64,000 bases of DNA from Amborella trichopoda (taxonomy: Eukaryota > Streptophyta > Magnoliopsida > Amborellales > Amborellaceae). This document shows positions 49,650-60,130 of this stretch, in pieces (the first letter of the stretch is position 1; each line of letters opens with the position of its first letter). Location of the stretch: assembly GCF_000471905.2 (NCBI RefSeq), contig NW_006494943.1, forward strand, positions 1,649,588-1,713,587. The letters run 5' to 3'. Below the pieces are notes generated by a model. The model was given only the letters and a program-made list of their open reading frames with translations, ran no database searches and had not been told where the DNA came from. A program made the translations under genes and the position numbers.

Positions 49650-52553
49650 CGTTGGTGGTATAAAACCAATGGGTTAAATGCAATCTTTTAAAAAAATTCA
49701 TTGTATTAAAACTCAAGGGTTTAAATACATGAATATCTTGATACAAATCATGATACATATATTCCAGCCTACAAACATGATTTATACATATTTAAATAAT
49801 AAAAATTCAACCCTAATAGCTCCCTTACAAATCCCTTACTTAAAAATAAAACTAAACTCAATACAATATTCAAATACTCACAATGTACATCTCTACAAAG
49901 TATTACATGACTTGCACTCGCAATTCTTCATTATATTAAAATTATATGATAATTTCATCTTCATTCTTCATCCTCATCATATGTCACGATGTCTCATACA
50001 CATCATACACTTGATCATAATCATCAAATTAGATTTCAATTCATATAAACATTAAAGCTCATATCGCAAGATTAAAAAACAATATCATTATTCATATAAC
50101 ATATTCAATTTAACCAATCAGAAATAACTTAATAATTGTAAATACATCAAATTAACATGCAAGTATACATGGGGGAAACCATGGTTCGAATCCCTTGAGC
50201 CCGAGCCATGAAAAGGCCTTTTGAGGACTTAATTTTGTCCCATTGTCTAAGGCATAGATGATAATAATAACTCAAGGAGATCAATCCAATGGGAAGCAAA
50301 TGATCACTATTATTTCACTTAATAGGGATCAAATCATGAGAGAGACATGTATCAAAATAGTCATTCAAATTTTGAGAGAGATACTGCACAAAATAAGGGA
50401 GTTATGGTAAAACTACACCATGTGGTCCATAAGGGACCACATGAACTTTTCAACATTTAAAAAGGAACTCAAGGGATTATTTAATATGTTCAAATATCAT
50501 GAAATAAAGTTCTCATCAGTTGTGTATTCTCAATAAAAATTCCCGAAAAATAAGATAAAAAAAATCTAGGTGAAACTACTCAAGATCATGGAGTAAGCAA
50601 GCTAGTCTACGTAAACCATACGTATGGATAACACTATTGCTTTGAGACTCTTCAAATATCAAGTTTTCATGACCAAAAGATAAGAAAGCTACTGTAAATT
50701 CAGAATTACAACAAACTTTGATAATGGAAATGAGGCAAGAATTCAAATATAAGAAGAAATCAATACCTTAGTGAAGCAATATTATTGGCTTGATCACACG
50801 TATGAGGGATTACTCCATGGAAGGGTTTCAAATGAAAGTTCAAGGAATAAGATAGTCTCATGGGTGACCACATTTTTGTCGAGAGGGTTCTATCTCTCTT
50901 TTTGAAGTGAATACTCAAGTTACGGTTATAATTGATCCCATAAATTACTTTTATACTTACATCATAAAGATGGATTTGATCTTGATCCTTGATCCCTTAG
51001 ATCAATGACACATGAGAGACTTTTATCTAAGTCACTCATCCATATCTTATCACCAAGATCAATGGATGAGCTTTTGACACCCTTCACTCCTTAATACTTA
51101 GGTTTATAGTCATTTTACCTTAAAGCCCTTAGCTCCACATTTTATTTCCCATTAAGTCCAAATTCATGTTTACACTTATGCTCATGGTTTTTGAATAATT
51201 TGTGAAAGTTAATAAAAGACAAGGACATAGACATAAATGTAATATGGGACATCCACTAATAGGATTTCATCAACACTAATAGGATTTCAACAACACTAAT
51301 AGGACATACCACTAATAGGATTTCAACAACACTAAAGTTTCACATGGGTCAAGCCCATAAGGTGGTGCCACATAAAATATATCCACATACGACAAAATTA
51401 CATGCGGATAATAATATAAATTAACTTATCGCTCAAAATCCCATGACTTCACACATGCTAAAAATGTTATGTGACTTAAATCAAACTTAAGTTTAGAACA
51501 ATATATAACACTTTAAATAACAAGATAACATGTTATAACATAATACCAATAAAATAGCTAATGACAAATAGATCCCCACATGGATATGATGTTAGCATGG
51601 TGTCATCCACAAGTAGAGAGATGGGGGTGCTACATGGCATCCCTATGGCCATTTGGATCGATGTGGCAACCCCATGGCCACTTGGGATCCATGTATCAAT
51701 CACATAGGATGTCCTTCTTTGGTATTTATATCAAACAAATTTGAAAATCGTATTTTTGATGATTTAAAAATTCTAAAACTTTTTTCAAAAATCCCAAAAA
51801 TTCTTCAAATGATTTTTCAACATTATTACAAATTTTCTCATCGCTATAAAATATTTTCTCATCATTTTTAGATTAATTTGGACTAAAGGTAAATTAGATC
51901 TCTAGACTTATAATACTAGTCAGAGTCTTCCATTGGGCTAACCCGAATGACGTTCCACCTGTGTCTCAAGCCAACCCAATAGACCTATGCTCCACAGTTT
52001 ATGGCAGAGATGCATAATTGGTTACGTCAAAGTCATTGAGCAAGAGCTTCCCGTCACCGCAATGGATTACTGGTGCACTCCTGTGGGACATGTTCCTACT
52101 CAAATACAGGGGCCCTCTCAAAGCACATGTGTATTAGCTCTTCCAAGTCGGATAATAATATAGAAGAGTGGCTTCTTCATACGACTGTGGGTGCACATAC
52201 TATGAAATGGTCTTGTGTCAGGATACAGGCTCATGTCCCATGATCCGACCATTCCATACAGGGCGAATACTCTTTTAAATACTCAGGTTCTATTATTCTC
52301 GATTGGATTCTCCAAACCTTGACTTATCACATCAACTATGAGGCATTCTAATCAATATAGCCTTAACTAGGAGGTAACCCTCACACCTCCGCGAGAGTTC
52401 ACACTCTCAAAACGCATACTCTCGATGCCTCAAATACTCGGGGTATATGAATATGGGCCCCAGTACACCAAGCACCCAGATTCAGTCTCTCTTTAACTCC
52501 CACTGAGCATAAGACTCTTGCCTTTAAGGCTTTGAAAGGCTACATAGCCAACA
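49650..52553 (-). mobile_element. Solo LTR, copy C, in a SAC8-like intron
   Basis: About 2.9 kb. On the minus strand it starts TGTTGGCTATGTAGCC and ends ATACCACCAACG. It aligns with copy A throughout most of its length (for example the ACTCACAATGTACATCT and CATCATACACTTGATCATAA stretches on the + strand) and with copy B in its first half. Flanks GAAAG (49645-49649) and AAAAG (52554-52558) match at four of five bases. A local repeat of CACTAATAGGATTTCA sits at about 51253-51335. No protein domains, so a solo LTR; orientation is the same as the SAC8-like locus. Confidence 0.65.
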
Positions 52554-53134
52554 AAAAGTAGGAGAAATTCCTTCAAACAATTTGATCGAAAAATAGATTT
52601 CAATAAAAATGATAAATATCCACTTAGAAGGGTGTCAGAAAACAAAAGCCAAAGCATTGTTGGAAAGGAGGCAAGAAAGAGGATGAATACACCTTAATCA
52701 GAGTGAATGCAAGTAAAGTGATAATGAAGAAAAAGTGGAGATGGGAAGGAGGCGAAGGGAAATGAGAACATAAAAAGAAAAGGGAAATAGAAGAATAGAC
52801 ATAAGTGGAAAGCAAGTGCAGGAATAGCACAAAGAAACCGGTACAAGGCACTTGAAAGTTTTCTTCTAATATAAAAAAACTGGCAAGGTAACAGATATGG
52901 GAGAAGAAATTCTAAAGAAAAAATAAGCAAGGGATCACGAAGAAGTTAGAGTCAGAAAAGCAAGATCGGCTTTCTCAACTGTAAACAGAAACAAGTATCA
53001 TAGATAAGGAAATAAAGAAAGTAGTCTGAGAAAGGAGAGGGGAAGTAACATGAAGAAGGCAATATTGGTACTCCATGTTCCAATTGAGAGTGTCACAGAA
53101 AACATCCAACCTTTTTAAGTTATCAAGCCAATAA
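52554..53134. other. No gene seen
   Basis: A- and G-rich on the + strand (for example 52640-52790), lying between solo LTR C and the LINE. Open frames on the minus strand here are low-complexity only. Confidence 0.45.
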
Positions 53135-54055
53135 TATTTTTCACTAGTGTGCGAACAACTAGTAGGGAGATGAGTGAGTTTTTATTGAGAATAGGTCTAT
53201 ATCAAGGGTTAGCATTGAACACATACCTCTTTGTTTTAGTTATAGATGACTTAACTAGGCACCTACAGGATAAGGTACCATAGTGCATGTTGTTCACAGA
53301 TGACATAGATTTGACCAATGAGACCCGAAACAACATCTACACACAGTTAGAACTTTTGAGGGATGCTCTAGAATCCAAAGGTTTTAAAATTAGTCTGATT
53401 AAGACAAAGTATATGGAATGCAAGTTTAGTAACAATAAGAGTAGAGACGAGGAAATACTTAAGATTAATGAACAAGAAGTACAAAAAAGACCACACTTTC
53501 GTTATCTTGGGTCGATAAACTAGGAAAATGAAGAGATTGAGAAAGATGTCACACAAAGAATTAGAGCTGGGTGAGCGAAGTGGAGATGTGCAACTGGAAT
53601 TTTACATGATCACCGCATATCTACAGAGCTAAGGGGAAGTTTTATAGGACAACTGTGAGATCAGCTTTGCTCTTTGGTGCGGAATGTTGGGCAGACAAAA
53701 AACAGTATACCCATAGAATGAGTGTAGCATATATGAAAACGTTGAGATGGATAAGTGGCAAGACAAGAAGGGATAGAATTCGAAATGAATCCATTTGAAA
53801 AAAATTTAGGTGTGGCACCAATCGGCGATAATATGAGAGGGAGTAGACTTCGATAGGCAAGTCATGTATGGTGTCGACCGAGAACAATACATATTATAAA
53901 GTGCGAGGTAGTTCAAGTGGAAGGATTGGAAGTAGTCTGAAAAGATATGGGGACTTATGGCCTCACTGAGAGTATGACATTTAATAGAATAGACTGGCAA
54001 ACCAAGATTCGTGCAGCCGACCCCAAATAATTGGAAAAAGGCTATGACGATGATA
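53135..54055 (+). mobile_element. RTE-type LINE, 5'-truncated, + strand
   Basis: The 3' part of a plant RTE-clade non-LTR element. From about 53141 it reads TSVRTTSREMSEF, then GLYQGLALNTYLFVLVIDDL, then CMLFTDDIDL (the catalytic box, normally FADD; here FTDD), RDALESKGF and YMECKFSNN. Further on, in other frames, come RTTVRSALLFGAECWA and MSVAYMKTLRWISGKT. An in-frame TAG is at 53281-53283, another at 53521-53523, and frame changes follow. It ends in the RTE-like ACCCCAAATAATTGGAAAAAGG with a short GATGAT tail. It lies in a SAC8-like intron, antisense to that gene. Confidence 0.78.
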
Positions 54056-54105
54056 ATGATAACTACACCATTCTCACATATCAGAAGGACTAGACCCAAT
54101 CTAAA

Positions 54106-54497
54106 GGGTACAGTTTATATAGAGCTGAGACTCTAAATAATCAAAGTAAAGTGTGCCGAAAAAATAGTGTTGAGAAATGTGGTTTCAGTACTGGAAATCT
54201 TTGTGATTGCCTTAAAATATATTTTCATCTTTAATTATAAAATTTAAAGCTTCAAAAATAGTGTAGATCAAGCAAATCTATGAAAACTTGAACATCTTGA
54301 AAATTGACAGTAAAAAAAATACATTACAAGAAGCACTATTTCAAAAACTTAAAATCTATTTTTTCTCATGTCCATGCATCTTGATGTCTGGATGATCAAT
54401 TTGAGGATATTTGGGCATCAAAACAACCTCTTCTAGTGAAATTTTTGAGTTAGGCTCTAAATTGATTGTTTATAACATCGGTTCTATATAAACTTTA
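54106..54497. repeat. MITE, subfamily I copy
   Basis: Begins GGGTACAGTTTATATAGAGC and ends near TCTATATAAACTTT, with the GAGACTCTAAATAATCAAA arm. Closely similar in the core to 10383-10754. It sits in the intron between two SAC8-like exons (54773-54850 and 48680-48744). Confidence 0.7.
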
Positions 54498-54772
54498 AAT
54501 AGGGAAGCTCACAATAATGTTGCACGAAATATTCAGAATTTCTCTTAAAAGACATTTCTCCTCTCACCTCGAGCACATGAGTTTAAGATTAACATTTACC
54601 ACATTAAGTTGCAGTCACCAATTAAAATTTCTCTAAAAGAAAAAGGAAATCAAAAAGCTTCTTAACACTGAAAGGCCAACGAAAACTGCAAAGTCCTTTA
54701 GCATCATGTTAAACACAAAAAAAATTATACGCAGCCATAAATCTTTTGAATGACAAAATACAAAGGCCATAC

Positions 54773-54850
54773 TTGATCAGTCAAGTCAAGAACCAAAACT
54801 TGCCCATAGCGTTGTGTAAGATCCTGAAAATGGTGTGGCACAAATTTGGA
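54773..54850 (-). CDS. SAC8: SAC8-like exon block 5 (DLTQRYGQVLVLDLTDQ)
   Basis: Reads SKFVPHHFQDLTQRYGQVLV then LDLTDQ before donor GTATGG, matching (P/S)KVV.RHFHDL.QRYG...AVDLTDQ of SAC8. Directly upstream the sequence is CTTTTTGCA and not CTTTTTGCAG, so the expected acceptor is missing. The nearest upstream AG would add seven or eight in-frame residues. Confidence 0.7.
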
Positions 54851-54928
54851 TGCAAAAAGAAGTTTCAAATGCTATACATGTGTTGTTCAAATGAATAGAA
54901 GAAAATGCATTTACGTATCTGGGCGTAC

Positions 54929-55015
54929 TGTTTCCCCATGATTTATAATTCTCAGCCTTGGCTTATAGCTCAAATCCACTATTTTCTCCCAAAGAAGTGG
55001 AATATAACCATGAAT
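54929..55015 (-). CDS. SAC8: SAC8-like exon block 4 (IPLLWEKIVDLSYKP)
   Basis: Twenty-nine codons after acceptor ATGCAG, ending at a GTACGC donor. It reads IHGYIPLLWEKIVDLSYKP and then RLRIINHGET. The family form is (V)RGSIPLLWEQIVDLSYKPRL and then a HEET motif. An alternative donor GTAAAT lies 14 bases further on. Confidence 0.78.
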
Positions 55016-57092
55016 CTGCATAAAAGAAGTTGAAAAAATTTCTCCGTTAGGAATAACAATTAAAGATTTTAACTACATAGCGAACTTGAATTATGAATAA
55101 AGTTTAATCTTCGTTATTAGCTTCGATAGATCAAATTGTTGCAATTGTAGGACAAGTCTATAGAAGATCAACATAACAAAATAATCTAGAGATGCATGGA
55201 GACCTGTCAAGATAGAATGGACATTCACTATACACTCAGATACAAAACATTTAAATACAACTTAGAGCACGACCAACTATAGAGAATATAAAATCCATTC
55301 ATTCTCCCAAACATCAAACCCCCCGAAAAAAAAAAAAAAGGTAAAAAATAGAAAATAAGAGAGAGAGAGAGAAAGAGAGGAAAAAAAGGAAAAGAAAAAA
55401 TAAAGAAAGAGATAGTAAAAGGGAAATACCGCCTGAAACAAAGTTCTTCAGATACAGGACGACCCTCTATGCCATTTCAATTTGCTCAATCAAAGGTTTC
55501 GAAAAAAAAGATGAGAACCACTAGTAAAATATTTAGACAAATTTATTGGCAATTCTATCACTGAGATTACTTGGTTGAAGAGTTTAACTAATGGGAGGGA
55601 TAAACGACACAAGACACACAAATGTGCTATTGTCTGTTGTGTCAATTGTACTACGGATGTGGGATACATCTGCTATTATTACATCACTTCGGCAGTAAGG
55701 CCAAACATAATATTTCAAATTGCAGAACTAGATTACAATGAATCAGAACAAGATAGTTTCAGAACAAGCTGGCTGCTCCAGTAGTAGATGGCATCCACAT
55801 CTACCATGCCATCGGTGCTCACTCCTAATACATATTCAAAAGAACACATATGTGATCTGAGATATCCTCAGAAGAACACGTCCATGATTTCAGGTCATAC
55901 AGTAAATCAGAGGTGTTATTTGTATGCTTTCTCCCTCTAGGATTTCATTTTCTTGGATTTGATTCAAAGGGCTCTGAGAAACAAAGGCATGGTTGCTTGG
56001 CGATTCTGATGATCGAGAATGCCAAGAAATCAGTGGGGTTGTAGAGTGTGCTTTGATCTGTTCACTCTTCCATTTCAGTACTGGTTCTCAAATGGAGCTA
56101 GAAGGCCTGAACTTAATGTTTGCTTGGTGAATTTGGAGAGAGAAGTAGGGGGCACATGAACCATCTTATATAGAGTCTCAATGGAGGATATGATCCAATC
56201 TCTAGAGAGCAACATTTCCCATGTTTCTGAAAGGCTGGCAAAAAATTTCTCAAGCGATGGCCTATCTGCTTCCATTCTTTTTCATTTAATTTTGATTACA
56301 TTTAAAAACTCATTATATAATTTGTTTGTTGGTTTCATGGGGTGGTTTCCATTTTGACCTGTTCTCAAACTTCAATCACATACGGAAACAGTGCCTTGTT
56401 CTTGAAATTGTTCTGTTGGTTTTCAGGTTGGTGTCCTATTGTTTCCTAATTCAGTTTTTTCTTGGTGGTTTCATTGATGGTTCACATTTTTTGTGGAGAG
56501 AGTATTGGGAAGGGGAGCTCATAGAGGAAATTTGGAGTTTGAGGTGTTTGTATCATGAGGATAAATGGTAAGGAAAGGCTTCCTGTAGAGAGTTGCAGGT
56601 TTCTGTTCTCTTGACAATGGCAACCATGCTCCAGTCTTGTGCTTCTACGTCGATCCCTTGGGTCTGTTTGCTGTTTACAAATTCGTGGGGTTTAGTTTGG
56701 TGGACCGAATTTGGTGTAGCTTTGGTTTTCTGCAGCCAATTTAGTTTTAGTTTCTATGATGGTGGTAGTTTTGCTTCAGGAAGGGGGCTAAAGTTAGTGA
56801 AGGTTTTAGAGTGATTACAGTGATGACTAAGATGGTGTTGATGGTAGAAATTCAAGATCGTTTTTGGCAGTGGGGATGATTGATGTTAGTAAGCTGTTAA
56901 AAGGAAGCCAAAATAGCCCCAACCACAAAATGGTTCAAATGCAGTTAGCTTGAAAATCCAGCTGATGGCCATCTGCATTTCATAAGCAGCCAAACAGGAA
57001 GCAAATTGATTAATCAAAGTCCTGCAGAAAGGGGTTAAGCACTATTTTACAGTAGCTCTCCAAAACGGGTCAAAGCTACGATGTCCCATTTG
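55016..57092. other. Intron-like sequence of the SAC8-like locus
   Basis: No further SAC exon found. A GA-rich run lies at about 55360-55430. Open stretches at 56075-56275 (minus), 56326-56571 and 56593-56814 (plus) have no recognisable homology. Confidence 0.4.
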
Positions 57093-57487
57093 AAAAAACG
57101 TTTATATAAGGTTGCAACCTTAAAATGTAGAACTAAGGTGTACCTCAAAAAATCTTTCATAAAAGGCCGTTTTGACATTGGAAAACCCTCTAATTGATCA
57201 TCTCGATATCGAGATGTATAAATATAAAAAAAAAAAAGATTTAGAGTTCTAAAAATAGTGTACATTACAACGCATTATCTGGACCGCCCGTTTTCAAGAT
57301 TTTCATATATTTATAGATCTACTTGATATGAACTATTTTTGAAGTTTAATATTTTATAATTTGAGATGAAAATAGATTCTCAAGCCATCTTAATAAATTT
57401 TAACACTAAAATTACATTTACGATAAAAATTTGGAGGTGCACCTTAATTTAATTGTTTAAGGTTGCAGCCTTATGCAAACCACACCC
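57093..57487. repeat. MITE, subfamily II copy
   Basis: Left arm ATATAAGGTTGCAACCTTAA and right arm TTAAGGTTGCAGCCTTATGC are near-perfect inverted repeats; AAGGTGTACCT and GGTGCACCTTAA extend the pairing. About 395 bp, no coding. It lies in the SAC8-like intron between 55015 and 58158. Confidence 0.75.
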
Positions 57488-58157
57488 GACCTATTTACAG
57501 TTTTACAGGGTCAAGCCATAATTTATGACATACGTTGCATCAATTTCAAAATTTGGAAGCCTAGAAAGCCACCTTGTCAGGATTAATTAGGGCTCAACAG
57601 TTAAGGGAAATTAGGGGGCTGTCACCACTGCAGACAGGTGTCTCCAAGAGCAGCAAAAGTAATTTATTTATTTATTTATTTTTTGTTTGGGAATTAGTGT
57701 GGGGGGTTCTGCATGTGAGGGGAAATATAAACAAAAATACTAGGATCTTCAAGGTTCATCAAGGAGCACTATTCAGCACCCACTCATTGAGATGAATATA
57801 GGGAGGTCATGAACTGGTATTCAGGAGCAGGCCAAAAGGGCTGGAGAGGAAGTATGGGCGGTCAGAGAATAATTTAGATGGTAGAAAGCCGAGGAGAAAC
57901 AAGGGATGTGGGAACAATTGCAAGGAACCTCAGATAATATGCAGAAATAAAAGATAAACTTATTATATACTAGTGAATTCCTTCTAGAAACATGCAACAG
58001 CAGGCGAGAATGGGCTCTAGGCGAAGATGGTCAGAGTGGCAGTGTCACGACATCATGTCTGGATATCCATTCTCACTAGGTTCCAAAGTTAACTTTCACA
58101 AAAGAAAAAATAAAATTGCAAGAGCAGGCAGAGCAGACATTTTTTTCCAAAGGATAC
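57488..58157. other. Intron-like sequence of the SAC8-like locus
   Basis: Contains a TTTA microsatellite near 57662-57680. No exon recognised between block 4 and block 3. Confidence 0.45.
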
Positions 58158-58288
58158 CTGTAAATATAATTAGTGAAAACCTTCAATATTGAGCAACTGT
58201 TCTGTCTCGATAAAATTAGCAGTGTCTCCAGCCAAATTGGCGCCTCTTCTCCACATTATGGGTTCTAATAATCCAATACAAAGTTGAA
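58158..58288 (-). CDS. SAC8: SAC8-like exon block 3 with premature stop
   Basis: The frame reads QLCIGLLEPIMWRRGANLAGDTANFIETEQLL in sequence, then NIEGFH, a TAA stop at 58170-58172, then LYLQ before a GTATCC donor. In SAC8 the corresponding end is GFKFSLLQ, the same length, so the stop replaces a sense codon. The basic run RRCTRRLG of the family is mostly substituted here. The 5' border is uncertain, and this end is copied in the tandem duplication 58240-58811. Confidence 0.65.
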
Positions 58289-58811
58289 CTTCAGTACAGT
58301 TCAAAATGCAACTGCTACTTGTTATTAGAGCCAAAATCAGTTCACAATACCTAATACTTGATCATTTTTATTGCGTAGGGATATTAGGCATAACCAATAT
58401 GTTCCTATACAGGACACCGCAAAACAAAAATGCAACACTTTTTCATTTACTTGATCCCTTCTGCCCTTTTCTTCTCAAATGAGGAGGATGTAGATGGAGG
58501 GAGGAGTGGAGTAGTTGTTGATTAAGGTAGCTCATCTTTTCCACAGTATGGGTTCTAATAATCCAATACAAAGTTGAACTTCAGTACAGTTCAAAATGCA
58601 ACTACTACTTGTCATTAGAGCCAAAATCAGTTCACAATACAAAACACATGATCATTTTTATTGGGTAGGGATAATTAGGCATAATTCAATACAGGACACC
58701 GCACAACACAACTGCAACACTTTTCATTTACTTTATCCTTTTTGTCCTTTTTCTTCTCAAATGAGGAGGATGTAGATGGAGGGAGGAGTGGAGTAGTTGT
58801 TGATTAAGGTA
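58240..58811 (-). repeat. Tandem duplication, ~285-290 bp, copying the start of a SAC8-like exon
   Basis: Unit 1 58240-58529 and unit 2 58530-58811 share long near-identical runs (GGGTTCTAATAATCCAATAC, GAGGAGGATGTAGATGGAGG). On the minus strand each unit carries the 5' part of SAC8-like block 3; only unit 1 is joined to the rest of the exon. Confidence 0.85.
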
Positions 58812-58914
58812 TAACGCGATTCAACCCTTAGCCACTATACTGTGGAGCTTATGCATTGGAACAGTAAGCTAAGAGGCACTATTGCAACCCTATAGAGTCT
58901 TCGTCATCATCATC

Positions 58915-59460
58915 ACTATCATCATCATCATCATCATCAAAGCCTTTTCTCAACTATTTGAGATTGGCTATTTGAATCCCGGTCCACCATTCTACTCTAT
59001 CAAGGACCAAACCCTCAGTGAGGCCATAAGTCTCCATATCCAACTGTATCTTTTTGAGCCTACGCCTTGCCCTTTTTGAGCCTCCTACTTGAACCAACTC
59101 ACACCTCCTAAAAGGTACTCTATTGGATCTGCTATGCACATAGCCAGCATACCTAAGTCTAGTTTCTCTCATCTTATCGCTTATTGGAGTTACACCTAAG
59201 GTCGCTCTAATGTATTCAGTTTGAATTATATCACTTTTTGTCTTGCCATTCGTCCATCTTAACATCCTCATCTCAGTTATACTCATCCTATGGGTATTTT
59301 GTTTCTTGAACGCCCAACATTCAGCCCTATAAAACAAAACTGGTCTCCCAACTGTCCTATAGAACGTCCCCTTCGCTTCATTGGTATGCGACAATAACAA
59401 AAAACTAATTTGCATATCTCCACTTTGCCCACCTAGCTCTAACTCCCCCAATCCAAAATC
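58915..59460 (-). mobile_element. RTE-type LINE, 5'-truncated, - strand
   Basis: One open frame of 165 codons (58954-59451) reads the C-terminal part of a plant RTE LINE: FYRTVGRPVLFYRAECWAFK, then MSITEMRMLRWTNGKT, ATLGVTPISDKMRETRLRYA and ALGLTE-like GLTEGLVLDRVEWW. It ends in a TGA-rich (TGATGA)n tail at 58898-58937, the usual RTE 3' tail. The reverse transcriptase core is absent. The open frame and clear tail suggest it is younger than the copy at 53135-54055. It lies in a SAC8-like intron, same strand as that gene. Confidence 0.82.
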
Positions 59461-59912
59461 AATCCAAACTAAATTCTCTCATAAAACCATGAAAACAGTT
59501 TCCTTGAGGGGTGAACTTTAAATTATCAAGAAAGGAAAAGTGATAAGTTTTTTCTTTCTTTTTCCCTTTTTTTGTTTATGATAAAATGATATCAAGAATA
59601 ATAGTAAGAACTGAAGGTTCCATTCACTTTCCAGAAACCCAAATTTTTATAACTCAGCCTGGATGACATGTAACAACAAGTCAAATTTAGTAATATAAAC
59701 ATTTTTTTTATCGGTTTCCAAAATTAGGGTAATCTGTGCAGGTGAATCTTTCACTGTGATCTGCACAGTCTGAAAACTTAGGCAAATGTTAAGATAAACA
59801 ATTCAAACACTACAGAATACAGGATCACTCTGTGGAGTAAGGCAATTGTCCAGCCAAAATGAATACCGTGTTACAAATTGAGAGAGAAATTATGGGGAGA
59901 CCATAAGATTAC

Positions 59913-59970
59913 ACAAGGCAAGTGTCATAAGGATATTTCCTTGAACCAATGGAATGACGTACTCATCAAA
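59913..59970 (-). CDS. SAC8: SAC8-like exon block 2 (DEYVIPLVQG)
   Basis: After acceptor TGTAG the frame reads FDEYVIPLVQGN, which follows directly in SAC proteins (LD.FI.P..QGS). The 3' boundary is uncertain: the usual continuation is not recognisable, and the first GT in reach is at 59911-59912. Confidence 0.6.
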
Positions 59971-60073
59971 CTACACAAACAACAGGGAATACAAGAAAAA
60001 TTAGGGCGTGATATCTTGAACTCCGAAAGACTCAAAAAAACATAAAAAAGGGACGAAGCAGCAAAATCCATAC

Positions 60074-60130
60074 TTTGGACTCAATAAGCTCTTCTAACAA
60101 ATTTCGATTCCACAAAAATATAGGATCTTC
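60074..60130 (-). CDS. SAC8: SAC8-like exon block 1 (FLWNRNLLEELIE)
   Basis: Nineteen codons between acceptor TTTCAG and donor GTATGG, phase 0 on both sides. The reading EDPIFLWNRNLLEELIESK corresponds to the plant SAC stretch (A/E)DPR.(V/L)WN..LLE.LIE.K. Confidence 0.72.

Larger units (their letters stand above)
48680..60130 (-). pseudogene. SAC8: SAC-domain phosphoinositide phosphatase, SAC8-like, partial and probably decayed
   Basis: SAC enzymes remove phosphates from phosphoinositides. The plant SAC6-8 group resembles yeast Sac1 and works at the ER with a C-terminal membrane anchor. Six exon blocks occur in protein order on the minus strand: 60074-60130, 59913-59970, 58158-58288, 54929-55015, 54773-54850 and 48680-48744. 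Diagnostic stretches are EDPIFLWNRNLLEELIESK, MWRRGANLAGDTANF, YIPLLWEKIVDLSYKP, QDLTQRYGQVLVLDLTDQ and DEGQLSSTFAKEM. Signs of decay: an in-frame TAA at 58170-58172, no AG directly before the block starting at 54850, loss of the usual basic RRCTRR run (here QLCIGL), and a partial duplication of exon sequence. N-terminal exons and the catalytic CX5R exon were not found. It could still be a gene with sequencing errors. Introns hold LINE, MITE and solo-LTR insertions. Confidence 0.68.

Noticed and set aside
50183-50193. GGTTCGAATCC, a perfect Pol III B-box-like word
   Set aside because: It lies in solo LTR copy C, has a weaker match at the same place in copy A, and no A box or tRNA fold surrounds it; not called a tRNA or SINE.
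56075-56814. Three open frames within the SAC8-like intron
   Set aside because: None matches the missing SAC exons or another family; consistent with chance in long introns.
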